A stretch of 64,000 bases of DNA, from the NCBI RefSeq assembly GCF_020520425.1, contig NC_079489.1, forward strand, positions 19,864,001 to 19,928,000, written 5' to 3'. Within the stretch, counting starts at the first letter, position 1, and every line of letters starts with the position of its first letter. Below are positions 25,680 through 37,170 of this stretch, piece by piece. The translations under genes and the position numbers were made by a program. The stretch is from Spinacia oleracea (Eukaryota; Streptophyta; Magnoliopsida; Caryophyllales; Amaranthaceae). Under the pieces are notes generated by a model. It did not search any database. It was not told the DNA's origin and saw only the letters and a list, made by a program, of their open reading frames with translations.

Positions 25680-26745
25680 TGTCACAGCCCGAATTTTTCG
25701 CGTCGTGCGGCACTCGAGTCCTCCCTCGAATCAGCCTTACACTACGCCTAAGGAGGGTATTTTGACCCTTAAACGTAATTGCGGAATAATAATCTAAGTA
25801 CTTCGAAATAAAACACAAGTATATGGGTGTGGACTAGTTTTATTTCTCAGGCAACAAAGCATACAACGAGTGTCCGATCATAAGATCGTACATGGGTCTT
25901 AATCAATTGTTATTCAGTGCCTTGGACTGCCCCCAAGGTCTTCCTATTTATAGGCTACATGGGCGACGGTTACATCCCTTTACACGACAGTTATAATACA
26001 TTAATTAAATAATATAACCGCTCCTTTGTACAGCGTGGCGTCCTTATCCATTTATCCCAATCGTCGCTGACTCAGCGTCTCACATAACTGTCATGCGCTG
26101 TATCCAACCACTGCCACATACATTGCACCTGTTCGCCAACTGCTGCCCATAACTGCCTGCGCATGTGCAGTGCATGCGCGCACAAAACTGCCCAGCAACC
26201 GCCCTTGCATGTGCAGCGCATGTGCGCCCATGGCACACACACTTCAGCTACATGGATTGCGCCTAGTGCCTAGCTAGCTACTCCGCAGCCCAGTTGCTCT
26301 AGCTCGCCCACTCGCACGATCAACTGTTTAGCTATCTCGTCGACTCCTGCCAGCTGCTGTGCTCCTCCTAGCTATCTGCCGTGTTTCTCCAACCCACGCT
26401 GAGCTACACACCAGCTCATAGTAGTGTGCACAACTCCTTGGACCAACCAAGGGAACTCAACGCAAGCCCACGCTTGGCATCGAGCTTACTAGCATCTCGT
26501 CGAGCTACGCCGCACCGATCGTCTACTCTCCGAGTAGCTCGGCTGCACCGTAGAGCCTTTGTGAGCTATCGTCAAGTTGTTACGAGCTATGCACCGCGCC
26601 ATTTAGCTGACGACCAGTTTCCTAGCTCACCATAGAGCTAGCATACACCCAAGCATACCACCATAGGCATCCATAGGCATCACTCGGCGTCACCATAGAG
26701 CATCCGAGTAGTCCAAATGTGGACCAAACATTTTGGGTCCTCACA
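25680..26745 (-). repeat. 5' LTR of the TR-GAG element (right on plus strand)
   Basis: 1066 bp, a direct repeat of 22387-23444. The main length difference is a short duplicated CATCCATAGG-type segment near its right end. Confidence 0.92.
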
Positions 26746-26750
26746 GTATG

Positions 26751-27820
26751 CCATTAATGTCGCAAATAATAATCGAGAATTTTCGTAAAACTTGCCAACA
26801 AAAAAGATGACAACAAAGGGTAGGGTAGAGGGGCTAGGGATGAGAGGATGTGCGGCAAAGCAAGTAAGAGACACAAAGCATTTATAACCTTTAATAGATT
26901 ATTTAGAGCATAATTTATTAAGTACATAACCAAAACGCATAGGCAATTCTGAAGAAGCCTTTTATAATTCACAAACCATAAAACACAAATAGAGAAGAAG
27001 ATAAGGGGATTGGGAAGGAGAGGGAGAGATGAAAAGGGATGAAATTATAGTTTGGTATATATTCGTTGGAATCCCTGAAAACAGATATGTTGGAACTCCT
27101 TTGGGAACAAATTAAGGAAGTGTATAATCTCATCTCACTGTGATATGATCTAAAAAATGAGGGGGGGGGGGTATAGGGATACCAGTTTAAGTTAGGATAA
27201 GAGCTTTTAGTATGCTATTATTTATCCAAAAACAATGATTTCTCAAGCAATTAACAAGAATCTTTAAAACTTGTCAACCCACACAAGACATAAGAAACGG
27301 AAGATACTTTGAACTTCGAGTCTGTGATGGAACTGGCACACCGACACAATGCCTTTTTAACACATTCTCTGAAAATTCTAACAAAATATTTAGAATATAC
27401 AAGATCTGCCCTCTAACCTATTCTCGAACTTATACTTTCAATTTACTTCTAAAATTTAATTTTGTGATATACTTACCAACTGGTGAAGCATGTCTATTGT
27501 CAGGTTGATCAAAAGGACTTCAAAGATGTGCTCGAAACACTAGGCACGTTCTACTTCCTAATCAAAATTGACCTAGCGACGACTCTTTCTAGGAACATTG
27601 TTCTGCAATTGCGCCTCAAGACATTTGTTTATGAAGAAGTAGAAGAGCATTTTGGAACGTCAGTAAACCTTTTCATTTGTTTAGTATGCCACGAACTAAT
27701 TGTTGTGTATAAACTTTCTTTAGTTTTGAGAATTTCTATAAGAATAAGTAGCTATATGCTACATATATGTTCTTTACTAATGCCTTTTGCAAATAGGAAT
27801 CTTAGAAACTCAACTAATAG
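26751..27820. other. Intergenic with a coding-like stretch of unknown nature
   Basis: A plus-strand open frame covers 27483-27836 but begins without ATG, and its last residues fall in the solo LTR. A second frame near 27300-27360 reads FELRVCDGTGTPTQCLF, faintly like an OB-fold strand pattern. I recognise no family. It may be a relic of one old gene or transposon ORF. Confidence 0.3.
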
Positions 27821-28696
27821 CTTATTGTTATATTAATTGTTCTATCTATTTGTTTAGTTCGTTTTGCCATTTGATTTCGATATCTTGGGGGACCGCGCGC
27901 TAACTAGTAAACACAAAGGAGAAACTTAATTATTAACTTTTTGGCCTTAAAATCATTAAAATCAACACTTTAAAGCTTTATAATAAATCTGAAAATTTAA
28001 GTTGATTCCCATAATTTAAATCGTAATTAAATTATGTGAATCAATTGCATGAACAATTGGAACTAAAATCCTATCAATAGGTCGTCAATAAACCCATGTT
28101 TTGACCCTAAAAATTGACATTTTAATTAATCATTAAATCTGAAAATAATAGTTCGTATAGTTAAAATCAATCTCATAAATTTAAATACGACAATATTAAA
28201 ACACGGTGTTCATAACTGTTCCCAACAGTTTAAATAATCCAAAACAATAATAATAATTTAATAATTTAAAAACGGAATTTGGAAAAGGTTAAAAGTATAC
28301 GGAGTACGAAAATCGATCAACAACAACAACACACACACAACACAATTGTGTTGCGTGTGGGCAGCGGCACAAAGCAACAACAGCAGCGGGGCACTCGGCT
28401 GGGTGCACGCGCAAGGCACGCGGGTGCGCTGGTGAGCAGGGCAGGCAGGGGCGTGGGCTGCTCGGCACAACGCAGAAACAATGCATAGCAGTGTGCGCGT
28501 GCTGGCAGCGAGGGTGAGCGAGAGAGATACGAGGAGTGCGAGTGACGGAGTGTGTGCGTGAGGCACGGAGGAAAGGCAGCAGCAGTGCACGGGGTGTACG
28601 GGTGCTGCGCGGCAAGGCACGAAGGTAGGGGCGCGGGATGGGCAGCGAGCCAAGCACTCGTTGCTTGCTTGCTTGCGGCTGAAGAAAGAGAGCAAG

Positions 28697-28704
28697 ATGA
28701 GAGA

Positions 28705-28772
<68 letters not shown>
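28697..28772. repeat. (GA)n microsatellite
   Basis: About 75 bp of GA dinucleotides with a few interruptions, located just downstream of the predicted start site of the outer LTR when read on the minus strand. It generates low-complexity Arg-Glu and Leu-Ser frames that are not genes. Confidence 0.95.
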
Positions 28773-29329
28773 TTCTGAAATTTAATGTGGGATTTAATGA
28801 GGGGAAGGGTTGTATTTATAGCTTTTCCTTCCCTCATGGGCTAGGTTTTTGAATTTGAGTTGGGCTTGCTTAAGGGCTTAATTAAAATTAGTTAAAATTA
28901 GTTTTTTGTAAGCCTTGTTGGGTTTGTGAACGAAATTGAATTGGGCTTATATTAGAATTAAATTCGTTTTCAAAATACGACCCAACAATTGCCGAATAAA
29001 TAAATTCGTTGGATTTATTTAATAAAAAACGGTTTTCGTAAATAATTAATAATTAAATTATTTACAAAATAAAATACATTTAAATCACATTAAATGCAAT
29101 TAAATTCGTAAAAATCTTTATAAATACAATAAAATATATTTATAAATTACGAAAAATATGAGGTATTATGCAATACGATATAAGATTTCGATCCAACGCC
29201 ATATCGTATATTTATGTTTTTCTGAACTAATTCCCGAAAAGCTATTAAATGAATTTTCGATTCATTTAATCCGGTGATCTGTTACATGCCAATGGTGTGA
29301 CCTTATAGGTTAAATCAAGAGTAAGTTGT

Positions 29330-30790
29330 TGATATGTTCATATTTTATAGTGTTTTTACCCCCGTCCCTTAGTACTTTTTGATCTCAAATGAGCTCTTCG
29401 GAGCGATTTTTAGTACTAATGTGCTCCTTGTAGTGTGTTTGTAGTTTCAGGTTCCTCATTGTAGGAATTAGCATATTTTTGTGCATTTTCTATTCATTTG
29501 AATCAATACAAGACATTATGTACTTTCGAGAGCACAACATTGAGTTGGAAGAGTTTTCGAGCAAAGCGGATAGTGAAAGAAGTAGAAAACAGACACTCGT
29601 CTACTCTTTTGATCATAACTTACGTTCTACAACTCCAAGTGATTCCAATTGGGTTGGATTCTAGACTTCAAGAGCTTTCCAACGAGTGGTCACTCGCCTA
29701 ATTCCGACGAATAACGAAGGAGATATGGCGTTTTAAAGATAGAGGATCGTGTAGTTTGTACGCGCGCCCGGCGGGCGAACGTCTGCCCGCCGGGCGAAAA
29801 GAGAAAATTTGAGGAACGTCATATTTGGCCCGGCGGGCATACCTGCGCCCGACGGGCGGTTTTCGAGCTTCTCGCCCGGCGGGCGGATGTCTGCCCGACC
29901 GGGCGACGACAACCCATGGCGCTTTTTCGCGGTTTTCTTTCCGATTTTCTTTTATTATTTTGGGCAAACTATAAATACTAAGCCCTATTATTTTAGTTGA
30001 CATCTTATTTTCTAGTATTAAGCACTTAGTTTATTTTCCTAAGCTTAGTTTTTTCTCTCTAATTTGTTCTAAACACTTAGTTTATTTTCAATCCAAAATT
30101 CAAGCTTTCCTTTGCCATTGTTCTTCAATTAGGTATTGTTCTTTATTTCAATCTTTTGTTTTGCCTTAATTATGTTTTCAATCATGCTAATTGCTTTGTT
30201 TATTGTTAATATGCTTGAGTAGTCTAATTTCTAGGGTTTTGGGGATCCATGATTAACATGAAGGGATATTGAATAATTGTGATTGTTGGCATTGTAATTA
30301 ATTCCTATTGATTAGTTTATTTCACTATACAATTAGATTTGCGCAGGTTTAATTGTGGTAGTTATGCAATATCAAATTAAGATTCGAGAGATGCAATTTA
30401 ATGTTTAGGCTTGTGTCAATAGGTGGAATTAGGATTAATACGTAGCGAGAGCCCGTTAATTCTAAGTCTATGATTAGTATCGATTCGAGAGAGCATGCTA
30501 GTCTAATTAATTACCTTGTTGATTATCGTGATTGTTCGTTGTCCTGGATTGTTATTTGTTGGTGAACCTATGCCCTAGATTCCTTAATATATTGATTCAT
30601 TATTCGTTTAATTATCGTTCGTAGTTTTAGCATACAAACCACCAACCAATTCCTGTTCCCAATAGTCTAGATTAATTAATTGATAGTAGAAAGAACACTG
30701 TTTCCCTGTGGATTCGATCTTGACTTCCCTTGCTACCTAGCTAGTGGACTTAGGTTATTTTTGATTAGGTGATACGACTTTAGCCTTTCA
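29330..30790 (+). mobile_element. Solo LTR (nested), 1461 bp
   Basis: It begins TGATATGTTC and ends TTAGCCTTTCA, with perfect 5-bp duplications GTTGT at 29325-29329 and 30791-30795. A TATA-like ACTATAAATAC lies near 29968. The 3' part carries the CCCTGTGGATTCGATC string that is common near the 3' end of plant Ty3/Gypsy LTRs. It inserted into the outer LTR. Confidence 0.88.
29761..29908. repeat. Cluster of palindromic GCCCGGCGGGC motifs in LTR
   Basis: Four pairs of GCCCGGCGGGC-type words (some with one change, such as GCCCGACGGGC) stand in a ~150-bp block about 60-200 bp upstream of the predicted TATA box. The block is far more GC-rich than its surroundings and can fold into several hairpins. 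Confidence 0.85.
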
Positions 30791-31089
30791 GTTGTGAGCC
30801 TAATATAGATTAGAACTCACTGATCGGAAGCATTGCTCCAGCTAGCTGTTCCGATCACTTGATCTCACTGAATTAATTGTTCGTAATTAATCTGAACCTT
30901 GGTATTAGACTAATGCACCTTGGGTGAAGGACATATTTTCTTCACTTATGTGCTCTAGTAGTCATATAGTTTATATTAATACATATTTAACCTACCAATT
31001 TTTTATTTAAAAGTTCCAGAAAGACTAATTAAGAGTACGTGGTGAGTCTTCTTGGCTCTTGATCAAGTACCCTTAAATATGTTTCAACT

Positions 31090-32480
31090 CTTTCATGTTA
31101 GATATTTTTTCTAGAACAAAATAAATTTGATAATAGAATTATTTTAAATTAGGAAACATTATTGTTAGAGTGTTTGAGTTACATAAACAATTAAATATCT
31201 TAAAATATTAAGTATTCAATCTCGCACTGAGAATATTTATTCCTTCCCATAGACAAACAATTTTATCACAATACTTAATCTTTGTTTAATGTTAGATAAC
31301 ATTGTTATTATTATTTAGAAATTGCACTATTTTTCTTTCCATTTCCCGTTTAAGTCTGTTCCTTGAATTTCTTCCCATTTTTCTTTATTCCTTCTTTTGT
31401 CAAGGTTTAACCTCATTATACCCATCTTACTTCACTAATTAGAGATAACAATAACCTTAATCCTAGATAAAAGTGACCTTAATTCAAGCAAAAAAGTTAT
31501 ATTATCGAATGAGAAAAGTAACCTTATTCAAGGGTAACCACTCCAAGTGGACAAAAGTGACCTTATTCAAAGAGAAAATGGACCATGGTCAAGGATAATA
31601 GTGCAATTAGTATAATGTTGTTAGAATCGCGATCCGGGTCGTAGGATCGTAGGATCCTACGATCCATTTTTTGCAAAACGATCCAGATCGCAAGCAGAAT
31701 CGCAGGGATGGTGGGATCGTAGCAGGATCGGTCAGGATCGTAGCAGGATCGGTAGGATCGTGTAGGATTGGTGGGATCGTAATAGGATCGTAAGATCCTA
31801 CTTTTCACTAAGATTGGTGTAGGATCGGTCAGGATCGTACAGGATCGTATAGGATCGTACAGGATCGTGCAGGATCGGTCTATCCTACTTTTATACTTAT
31901 TAAAATGATCCTCAAAGCAACTAATTTTCTCTTTAAGCCTAAAAATGGATAACCCAATTTCATAAACGAAAATATTTCTCTTCTCTAATCTATATAACTA
32001 TTACTTAGCCATATTGGCTTTATAATATCAATATTATGTGAGAAAAAAAATATGTATTTAACATACATGTTGTTTGAAAGATATGTATTTATTTATTTAG
32101 CAGCATTTTTCTTACTCTTTTTTACAATTTTGTAGGATCTTACGATCCTACGATCCGATTCTACCGATTCGATCCTACCCCCCTCATCGATCCAAGGTGG
32201 GATCCCGATCCGAACAACCTTGAATTAGTGAAATAATAAAATGCACATATTAATTCAGTTTGGTCCGCCATTTATAATTTATTGGTAACCGGTTTTTTCT
32301 TTAAAAAAAAGTGTAATTAATATAGATATAAATATGGATAAATAGAAACTTGTGAGAGCTTAATATTTGTTGTTACAGAAATTCTTTATTATTGATTGTA
32401 ATTAGGGCAATTACCCGTGCTATTTTTGAGCAATTGATTGTAGTATAACAAATTTAGTAAGATAACTTGATTGTATTATA
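31090..32480. repeat. Left copy of a diverged duplication (partner 35035-35780)
   Basis: The order of shared words is the same in both copies: TAGAATTATTTTAAATTA, TTCCTTC/TTCCTTCC plus ATAGACAAACAATTTTAT, AATGTTAGATAACATT, CCGCCATTTATAATTTA. The left copy is longer because the GATC-rich element sits inside it. Neither copy has a gene. Confidence 0.75.
31608..32228. mobile_element. GATC-rich non-autonomous insertion
   Basis: A ~600-bp block begins near GTTGTTAGAATCGCGATCC and ends near GGATCCCGATCCGAACAAC, which are imperfect inverted repeats. It is filled with AGGATCGTA and AGGATCGGT words on the left and has an AT-rich middle. AATTAGT flanks both sides (about 31604-31610 and 32224-32230), and the related copy at 35.5 kb lacks the block, giving an empty site. 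Class unknown; the length of the duplication would suit hAT or a similar cut-and-paste family. Confidence 0.6.
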
Positions 32481-32894
32481 ACAAGTTTAGTGTAATTTTT
32501 TGCTATAGAACCCAATCTTTGCACGCGTTGACGTGTATATTACATTAACGAATCGTTTAGTTATTGGAAAAATTAAGCTCTAATAATCTCTTCTAAGAAA
32601 ATTATACAATAACTTTTTCGGTTTGATATAACATTAGAGCCTTATGCATGTAGCCTATATCCATAATATTTGAATTCTTACATATAAATTAAGTTATGCG
32701 TAAGTATATTTTCAGGATGGAGAAAGAATATTTTCAGCATATTATATGAGTTCCCCCAATCTAAAAATATCCATTATACTTATTTTTAGGTAATGACTGA
32801 GTAAATATTATTGTGATGTTAATAAAATTATAACTTTAAATGATTGAGAAAATTATAACTTTAAATGATTGAGTCAATACAATTATGTTAACTT

Positions 32895-33069
<175 letters not shown>

Positions 33070-33110
33070 TCTGAAGTAATTAATGATATTATCAATGGAT
33101 AGTAAGATTC

Positions 33111-33441
33111 TTCACAAATTCTTATTTACAATGGTTGTACAATAATTATTGTACACCGGAGTAAAAGTTAACTCAAAATGCTTAAAAGTTATGCGTATAT
33201 ATGTAAAAGTTATCTAATTTTTAGTGATAAATTTTTTCATTTTAATAAAACTTATTTCTTCAAAATCACTAATAATGTATAAAATTAATTATTTAATCCT
33301 TTAAAATGTTAATCTATCAACCTTTTTTTTACTAATATAAAAGTTAATCAAAACTAGGTTAAAGTTACAAAAAAATGGGTTAAAGTTATTTTGGTGTACA
33401 ATAAATTTATTGTACACCTTGTGCGCGCAAGACCTTTTGAA
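33111..33441. repeat. 331-bp repeat, copy 1 (MITE-like)
   Basis: It starts TTCACAAATTCTTATTTACA and ends GTGCGCGCAAGACCTTTTGAA. Inside, a palindromic TTGTACAATAATTATTGTAC lies near the left end and GTGTACAATAAATTTATTGT near the right, so the ends can pair. It is about 85-90 % similar to copy 2 by eye. Confidence 0.8.
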
Positions 33442-33528
33442 GATTCTTATGTATTATTAGCGCATGGAGTTTAACTATATTACCAATAGGCCTTTCATAG
33501 TTCGTAAAAAGGCTAATTGCCAACAATA

Positions 33529-33860
33529 TTCACAAATTCTTATTTACAAGGGTTGTACAATAAATATTGTACAACGAAGTAAAAGTTGACTCAAAGTACA
33601 TAAAAGTTACCCTTATATATGTATAAGTTATCTATTTTTTATTGATATTTTTTTTTCATTTTAATGAAAAAATTTATTCAAAATCATTAATAATGTATAA
33701 AAATTAATCATTTAACCTTTTAAAATGTTAATCCATCAACTTTTTTTTCGTAATATAAAAGTTAACTAAAACATAGTAAAAGTTACAAAAAAATTAGGTA
33801 AAAGTTATTGTGGTGTACAATAAATTTATTGTACACCTTGTGCGCGCAAGACCTTTTGAA
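33529..33860. repeat. 332-bp repeat, copy 2 (MITE-like)
   Basis: Same orientation and limits as the copy at 33111-33441, from which it is separated by 87 bp of unrelated sequence. Two copies this close argue for duplication or repeated insertion of one family. Confidence 0.8.
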
Positions 33861-34260
33861 CAATATTATATTTTAGATTAGTTTGATTCTTAGCATTAAC
33901 GATATTACGTGAAGTATATACAATAAGACTCTTAGGTAATTGAATATTACCAACGTGCATGTGTCTTCTAGAATCTTACTTTACACATGCCAATTATTTC
34001 CAAACTCGTAAGAATCATACTATATATTGGTAAATTTGATTACCAGTTTGAATTCATTACCCCTTTTTCTTTTGATGTAAATAAACCACAGGAGCGGAGA
34101 TGACAATCGATCCCAGGATCACATAAAACCGGGATGAAATCTCTAACCAACTGAGTTATCCATCACTCTCTAAATTCATTACCATGCAATTACTAACACA
34201 TATGGCAATTCTACGAAAAAATCATTTCCCACTCCTAAATATTATGCTATACGCAGACAA

Positions 34261-34917
34261 TCTATACTAATATATTAAAAGACGTTGAGAAAAATGTGTA
34301 TGTGTCACGTAGTACTTTTCCCTTTGCGCCTCATCATTCACTCAACAAATGGATGTCATATCATAAACAACCAAAAATCAATACGTACAACGAGGTTCGA
34401 ACTCCAAACCTCAAGTGTGGATGATAATCCTTATCATTACCATCTTAACCAACAACTAATTGTGCTTTATTTCTTCATATTAATTTATAAATGAATGTTA
34501 ACATGAAGTCTAAAACAACTAAATTTTTATGTATCATTTATTTTCTATTGACTATTTTAGAAAAATAATAATAATTAAAGAATTAGGACAACCATGAATA
34601 AACATGATGTCATAAGTCTCATAAGTATCAATTACATAAATGTTTTGCATGGTTGCATATATCTAATTTGGTGTTTATTAATTTGAATAACTTAGTTCCA
34701 CTAGAAAACAAATTATACAAATTGTTAGATGATGTAATTGAAAAAAAGAATTATTTCTCATGATAAACGACGTAGTGTGTTTGTGTAGTTGGCGAACTAG
34801 ATGAATGTTTTTCACTTTATAATATACATGTATTTTATCAAATATTGAGCTCAAGAAAAATATAAAATTTTAACTATTCAGTGTAGCAATCGGGGCATCG
34901 CCCGAGCCACACACTAG
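34261..34917 (+). mobile_element. Non-autonomous Helitron, 657 bp
   Basis: The 5' terminus is TCTATACTAATATATTAAAAG. The 3' terminus has a short hairpin (GGGC-ATC-GCCC) followed by GAGCCACACA and CTAG. It is inserted between A (34260) and T (34918) with no duplication, exactly as expected for rolling-circle transposons. It carries a GAGGTTCGAACTCC segment that is frequent in plant Helitrons and looks tRNA-like. No Rep/helicase is encoded. Confidence 0.9.
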
Positions 34918-35034
34918 TTATTATTTTAAAAAGCAAAAAAGATCATACTATGCACAGGAAACGTATACAATTGCAAGGACTTTAAAGAGTCCTAAGAAAC
35001 GTATTATACCCTCTCTCTCTTCTCTCTCTTAAAT

Positions 35035-35780
35035 ATGGTTAGACTCTTAAATATTAAAGATTTTTTCTGACACAAATTAATTTGATAGTAGAATTATTTT
35101 AAATTAAGCAACATTATTATTAGATTACTTACGTTATATAACTATGTTAAAATATTAAGTGTTCAATCTTGTATTGAGAAAACTTATTCCTTCCAATAGA
35201 CAAACAATTTTATATAAATACTTAATATTTATTTAATGTTAGATAACATTATTGCTATTATTATTTAGAGAATGCACTAATTGTCTTCTCTCTTTCCGTT
35301 TAAGTCTGTACCTTAAAATTCGTGTGACTTTTCTCTTTATTTCTTCGTTTGTAAAGGTTTATCCCCATTATACCCATTTTACTTCACTAATTAAGGATAA
35401 CATTGGATCCTAATTATGGATAAATTAAAAGTGACCTTACTATTCAAGGGGAAAATTAAGATTATCGAATGAGAAAAATAACCTTACTCAAGGGTAACGA
35501 CCGACGAAGGACAAAAGGGTCCTTATTCAAGGAAAAACTGGACCTTACACAAGGATAAAAGTGACTATAAAATAATTTAATTAGTGCAATAATAAAACAC
35601 ACATAATTACTCAGTTTGGGCCGCCATTTATAATTTACTGTATAGATATAGATAAATAGAAATTTGTAAGAGCTTAATATTTTTGTTATAGAAATTCTAT
35701 ATTAATAATTGTAATTAGAGAAATTACCCGTACAACTGTTGAGAAATTGATTTTAGTATAACAAATTTAGTAAAATAACA
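35035..35780. repeat. Right copy of diverged duplication (partner 31090-32480)
   Basis: Colinear with the left copy but without the GATC-rich insertion, so it serves as its empty site. No coding content. Confidence 0.75.
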
Positions 35781-35822
35781 TTTTAAAATGATAATAATGA
35801 TGATCTCCCATTATCCTACCTG

Positions 35823-35911
35823 TATAAAGTAATGCGACCAAGGTAGATGCTTTGAAAAACTATAAAGTAATGTGACCAAGGTAGATGCTTTGAAAAACTA
35901 TAAAGTAAAAT
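35823..35911. repeat. 38-bp tandem repeat, 2.3 copies
   Basis: The unit TATAAAGTAATGNGACCAAG plus GTAGATGCTTTGAAAAAC occurs twice and then begins a third time. Confidence 0.9.
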
Positions 35912-36472
35912 ATTTTTTCCTTATAAAATAATTTGGCATTTGTGACTAAGGAACGGGAAAATATTTAATGTGAGAGCCACATGTGTCAATTTTGCTTTTA
36001 GGGCCTCTCTTTTAGTATAGTTATAGAAACCCGAGACGACGCCAAAAATATGAACTTTCCTTTATGCCCTTCCCTCTTTTTTCTTTTTTAAAAATGATAC
36101 AAAACAGTTTCTCTATATTGCTAACCATAAACTTATATTGGGAAGAAGAAACAAATTTGCTAATAGATTTGATTTGTCAGAAGGAGGGATCAAATTTATG
36201 AGTCCGGATCCTCTAGATTTTTAATAAAACTCTACAAGATAGAATTGTATCTAAACCATACATTTTAAAATCAATGACTCGTATTAGTAGGAAGGGAAAA
36301 TCATTAGGTGGGTATTGATGAGGAAAAATAGGGGGACTTTAGGAAAGATAATATATGGGCCATTGATTTTTTCATTCAATGGTCGATATTGTTCAAACTG
36401 TACCTTGTAGAGTTATTTTAGAACTTTAGATGATCCAAAATACATTTATGTACGACTACGTATATAATCGGT

Positions 36473-36710
36473 AACTTTTGTGTAAGACCGCCTTACCGAA
36501 AAGACCACTTTGATTGCTTAACTAATTGGTTCAATTGCTTAACTAATTAGTTCTAGTGCTTAACTAATTAGTTTCTTTGTTTAACTAATTAATATGTTTC
36601 AATGCTTAACTAATTAGTTTCAGTACTTAACTAATTGATTTATTGCTTAACTTATGCTCCGTATGACACCAATGTGGTCTTTTGTGTAAGACCGCCTTAT
36701 ATAAAGTTTA
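36473..36710. mobile_element. MITE-like element with internal TTAACTAATTAGTT repeats
   Basis: Left end TGTGTAAGACCGCCTTACCG and AAAAGACCAC; the reverse complement of the right end contains ACACAAAAGACCACATTGG. The interior has six or so degenerate copies of GCTTAACTAATTAGTT. No TSD could be fixed. Confidence 0.55.
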
Positions 36711-36828
36711 TAGTATTAAACAGATGACATACTTATTTTTGAATGTTCGTGCAATTAATTTAATGGATATTATATGCATTACATTTTATTAAAGCACACA
36801 ACCGCTTGCATAAAAGATTAATCATGTA

Positions 36829-37157
36829 CTACCTCCGTTCTTGAAAGTTCTTTATGCTTTCCGTTTAAGTCCGTTACTGAAAGTTCTTTATTCTTATGCT
36901 TTATTCTATTTTTGGAATAAACTGTTTACAATTATACCCTATATTCTGATTTTTATTCATTCACTTGCAATATTTATTGTCTTACTTGCATAATTATACC
37001 ACTTATTCTGATTTATTTATTCATCTACTTTCACACTCATACAAGGTATCATTTTCACCCATTTGTAAATAACTACCCCACTTGTTCACTCTCTCCTCTA
37101 TCTTAATTAGTGTGAAAACAATAACTGTATAAAAAAACCATATAGGAACAAATGTAG
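36829..37157. mobile_element. Stowaway-like MITE
   Basis: Ends CTACCTCCGTTCTTGAAAG and GGAACAAATGTAG, flanked by TA on both sides. Confidence 0.65.
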
Positions 37158-37170
37158 TACTCCATATTTA

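Larger units (their letters stand above)
22387..26745 (-). mobile_element. TR-GAG type LTR retrotransposon (gag only), complete
   Basis: Two direct LTRs (22387-23444 and 25680-26745, over 95 % similar by eye) bound a 2235-bp interior. A perfect 5-bp target duplication GTATG lies at 22382-22386 and 26746-26750. On the minus strand the LTR begins TGTGAGGACCC and ends GGCTGTGACA (TG...CA). A primer-binding site for initiator tRNA-Met follows. The only coding sequence is gag; protease, RT, RNase H and integrase are absent. Elements of this design (TR-GAGs) are mobilised in trans by full-length relatives. The near-identical LTRs imply a fairly recent insertion. Confidence 0.92.
27826..30944 (-). 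mobile_element. Solo LTR (outer), interrupted by a second solo LTR
   Basis: The ends are TGTTATATTAATTG at 27826 and ATATTTTCTTCA at 30944, flanked by perfect CTTAT duplications (27821-27825 and 30945-30949). Without the nested insertion it is about 1.65 kb. On the minus strand it starts TGAAGAAAATATG and contains a TATA-like GCTATAAATAC near 28807-28820. The transcribed part then enters the (CT)n tract. The form is that of a long Copia-type LTR left by LTR-LTR recombination. No internal region or second LTR is present. Confidence 0.82.

Noticed and set aside
28258-28837. Long minus-strand frames of 145 and 182 codons rich in Ser/Leu/Pro/Arg
   Set aside because: They lie across the (GA)n tract and a GC-rich low-complexity part of the outer solo LTR. 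No domain, and the frames end at the repeat.
34090-34180. tRNA gene or SINE on the minus strand (GGATAACTCAGTTGGTTAGAG)
   Set aside because: A box-A-like string is present but no cloverleaf, a poor B box and no poly-A or TSD could be found. Kept only as a possible tRNA-derived relic.
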